A stretch of DNA of 64,000 nucleotides from CAWCWK01 sp963842125 (GTDB lineage: Bacteria > Pseudomonadota > Alphaproteobacteria > Rhizobiales > CAWCWK01), in assembly GCA_963842125.1 (NCBI GenBank), contig CAWJFE010000001.1, positions 1,426,001 through 1,490,000 of the forward strand, read 5' to 3'. The position numbers and the translations under genes were made by a program. The notes beneath the pieces were generated by a model. That model searched no databases. It saw only the letters and a program-made list of their open reading frames with translations, and was not told the origin of the DNA. Below are positions 63,573 to 64,000 of this stretch, piece after piece (the stretch's first letter is position 1; each line of letters begins with the position of its first letter).

Positions 63573-64000
63573 TCAGCGCTGCAGGCGGTAGCTCGGAATG
63601 TCGACATAACCGCCCGGCGCATCGGGATCGACGCGGAAGTTGATGTCGAAGGTCATCTCGTTCATCCGCTGCAGGCCCGACGCCTTGTAGACCGCCGCAA
63701 GAGCCGTCTTCCCGACGACGCTCGGGCCTTGCAGACGGTATTCCGGGTTCATGCCGAACTTGCGCATCACGCCGTTCGCATAGTTCACCGCGTAGGAATT
63801 GCGGATCGCCTTCGTGAAGTGCGATGTCGTGAACGAGACGTTGAGGCAATCCTCGTTGGCGACACGGTGCGGACCGTTGAGCGGCCAGTGCGCCATCATG
63901 CCGGGCTCGAGATCGATCACCTCGGCGTAATCGTCATACCAGGGCTCGTAGGTGGTGTCCTGCTCGTCCGCCTCGCCGAGAATGATACGCTCCATGGACG
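63573..64000 (-). CDS. Cupin-like protein, 3' part (5' end outside the window)
   Basis: The last 140 or so residues of a cupin-like protein. HRVANEDCLNVSF and the preceding DLEPGMMAHWPLNGPHRV show a double-stranded beta-helix strand with His, and ANGVMRKFGMNPEY, then GGYVDIPSYRLQR, lead to the end. The frame runs off the right edge (the ATG at 63993-63995 is not the true start, because the frame is open upstream and the metal-ligand strand that should precede ERIILGEADEQDTTYEPW is missing). Such proteins accompany GNAT genes in rhizobia and are sometimes annotated as regulators; the function is unknown. Confidence 0.7.
   Translation of the reverse strand, partial: SMERIILGEADEQDTTYEPWYDDYAEVIDLEPGMMAHWPLNGPHRVANEDCLNVSFTTSHFTKAIRNSYAVNYANGVMRKFGMNPEYRLQGPSVVGKTALAAVYKASGLQRMNEMTFDINFRVDPDAPGGYVDIPSYRLQR

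Overview
The window is GC-rich alphaproteobacterial chromosome, most likely Hyphomicrobiales (Rhizobiales). The pointers are a CtrA response regulator, a PleC-like kinase, a giant RgsE/GPR-type polar growth protein, a FeuP/FeuQ-like two-component system next to ccmE (cycJ) and degP, and a Rhodobacter-type gene transfer agent (GTA) cluster. An Aurantimonadaceae-like lineage is possible, but I cannot fix the family without a database search. I saw no rRNA, tRNA, CRISPR array, integrase or insertion sequence.

Layout. (1) 2-8993 is one dense operon: an ABC sugar importer (ATPase, binding protein, two permeases), a Tm-1-like/UPF0261 protein, two tandem class II aldolases, an FGGY kinase and a HAD-IIA phosphatase-like protein. 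It looks like a complete uptake, phosphorylation and cleavage route for a sugar or sugar acid whose identity the sequence does not give. (2) 9122-23645 is a complete RcGTA-like head and tail cluster in the standard order from terminase to the 1301-residue gp15, with three extra small genes tucked into overlaps. It is followed at 23671-24429 by a muramidase fused to a hydrophobic holin-like tail that has its own internal ribosome binding site and ATG. (3) 24514-35210 is an envelope and signalling block: a FeuN-like periplasmic peptide, FeuP and FeuQ, a surface lipoprotein, a solitary ccmE, an alpha/beta-hydrolase-OsmC fusion, DegP, a second two-component system and a convergent PleC-like kinase. 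(4) 35565-44392 holds an acyl-CoA ligase, ctrA with an AT-rich control region, a DMT exporter, the thiamine salvage set thiM-thiE-thiD with a coupled orphan TRAP-type binding protein, and a FadL-type outer-membrane protein. (5) 45218-52938 has a glycosyltransferase and a threonine/serine dehydratase, then an Mla-type lipid transport operon (mlaE, mlaF, a very long repeat-bearing mlaD, an auxiliary lipoprotein). (6) 53257-64000 has the 2666-residue polar growth protein, a divergent Hpt protein, a 2Fe-2S ferredoxin, a GNAT acyltransferase and the 3' part of a cupin-like gene.

The most unusual items are the fused endolysin/holin with an internal start attached to a GTA cluster, the MlaD with one MCE domain and about 850 residues of repetitive helix, the TRAP binding protein inside a thiamine operon, the ccmE left alone where rhizobia carry cycHJKL, and small coupled genes inside the GTA cluster that are easily missed.
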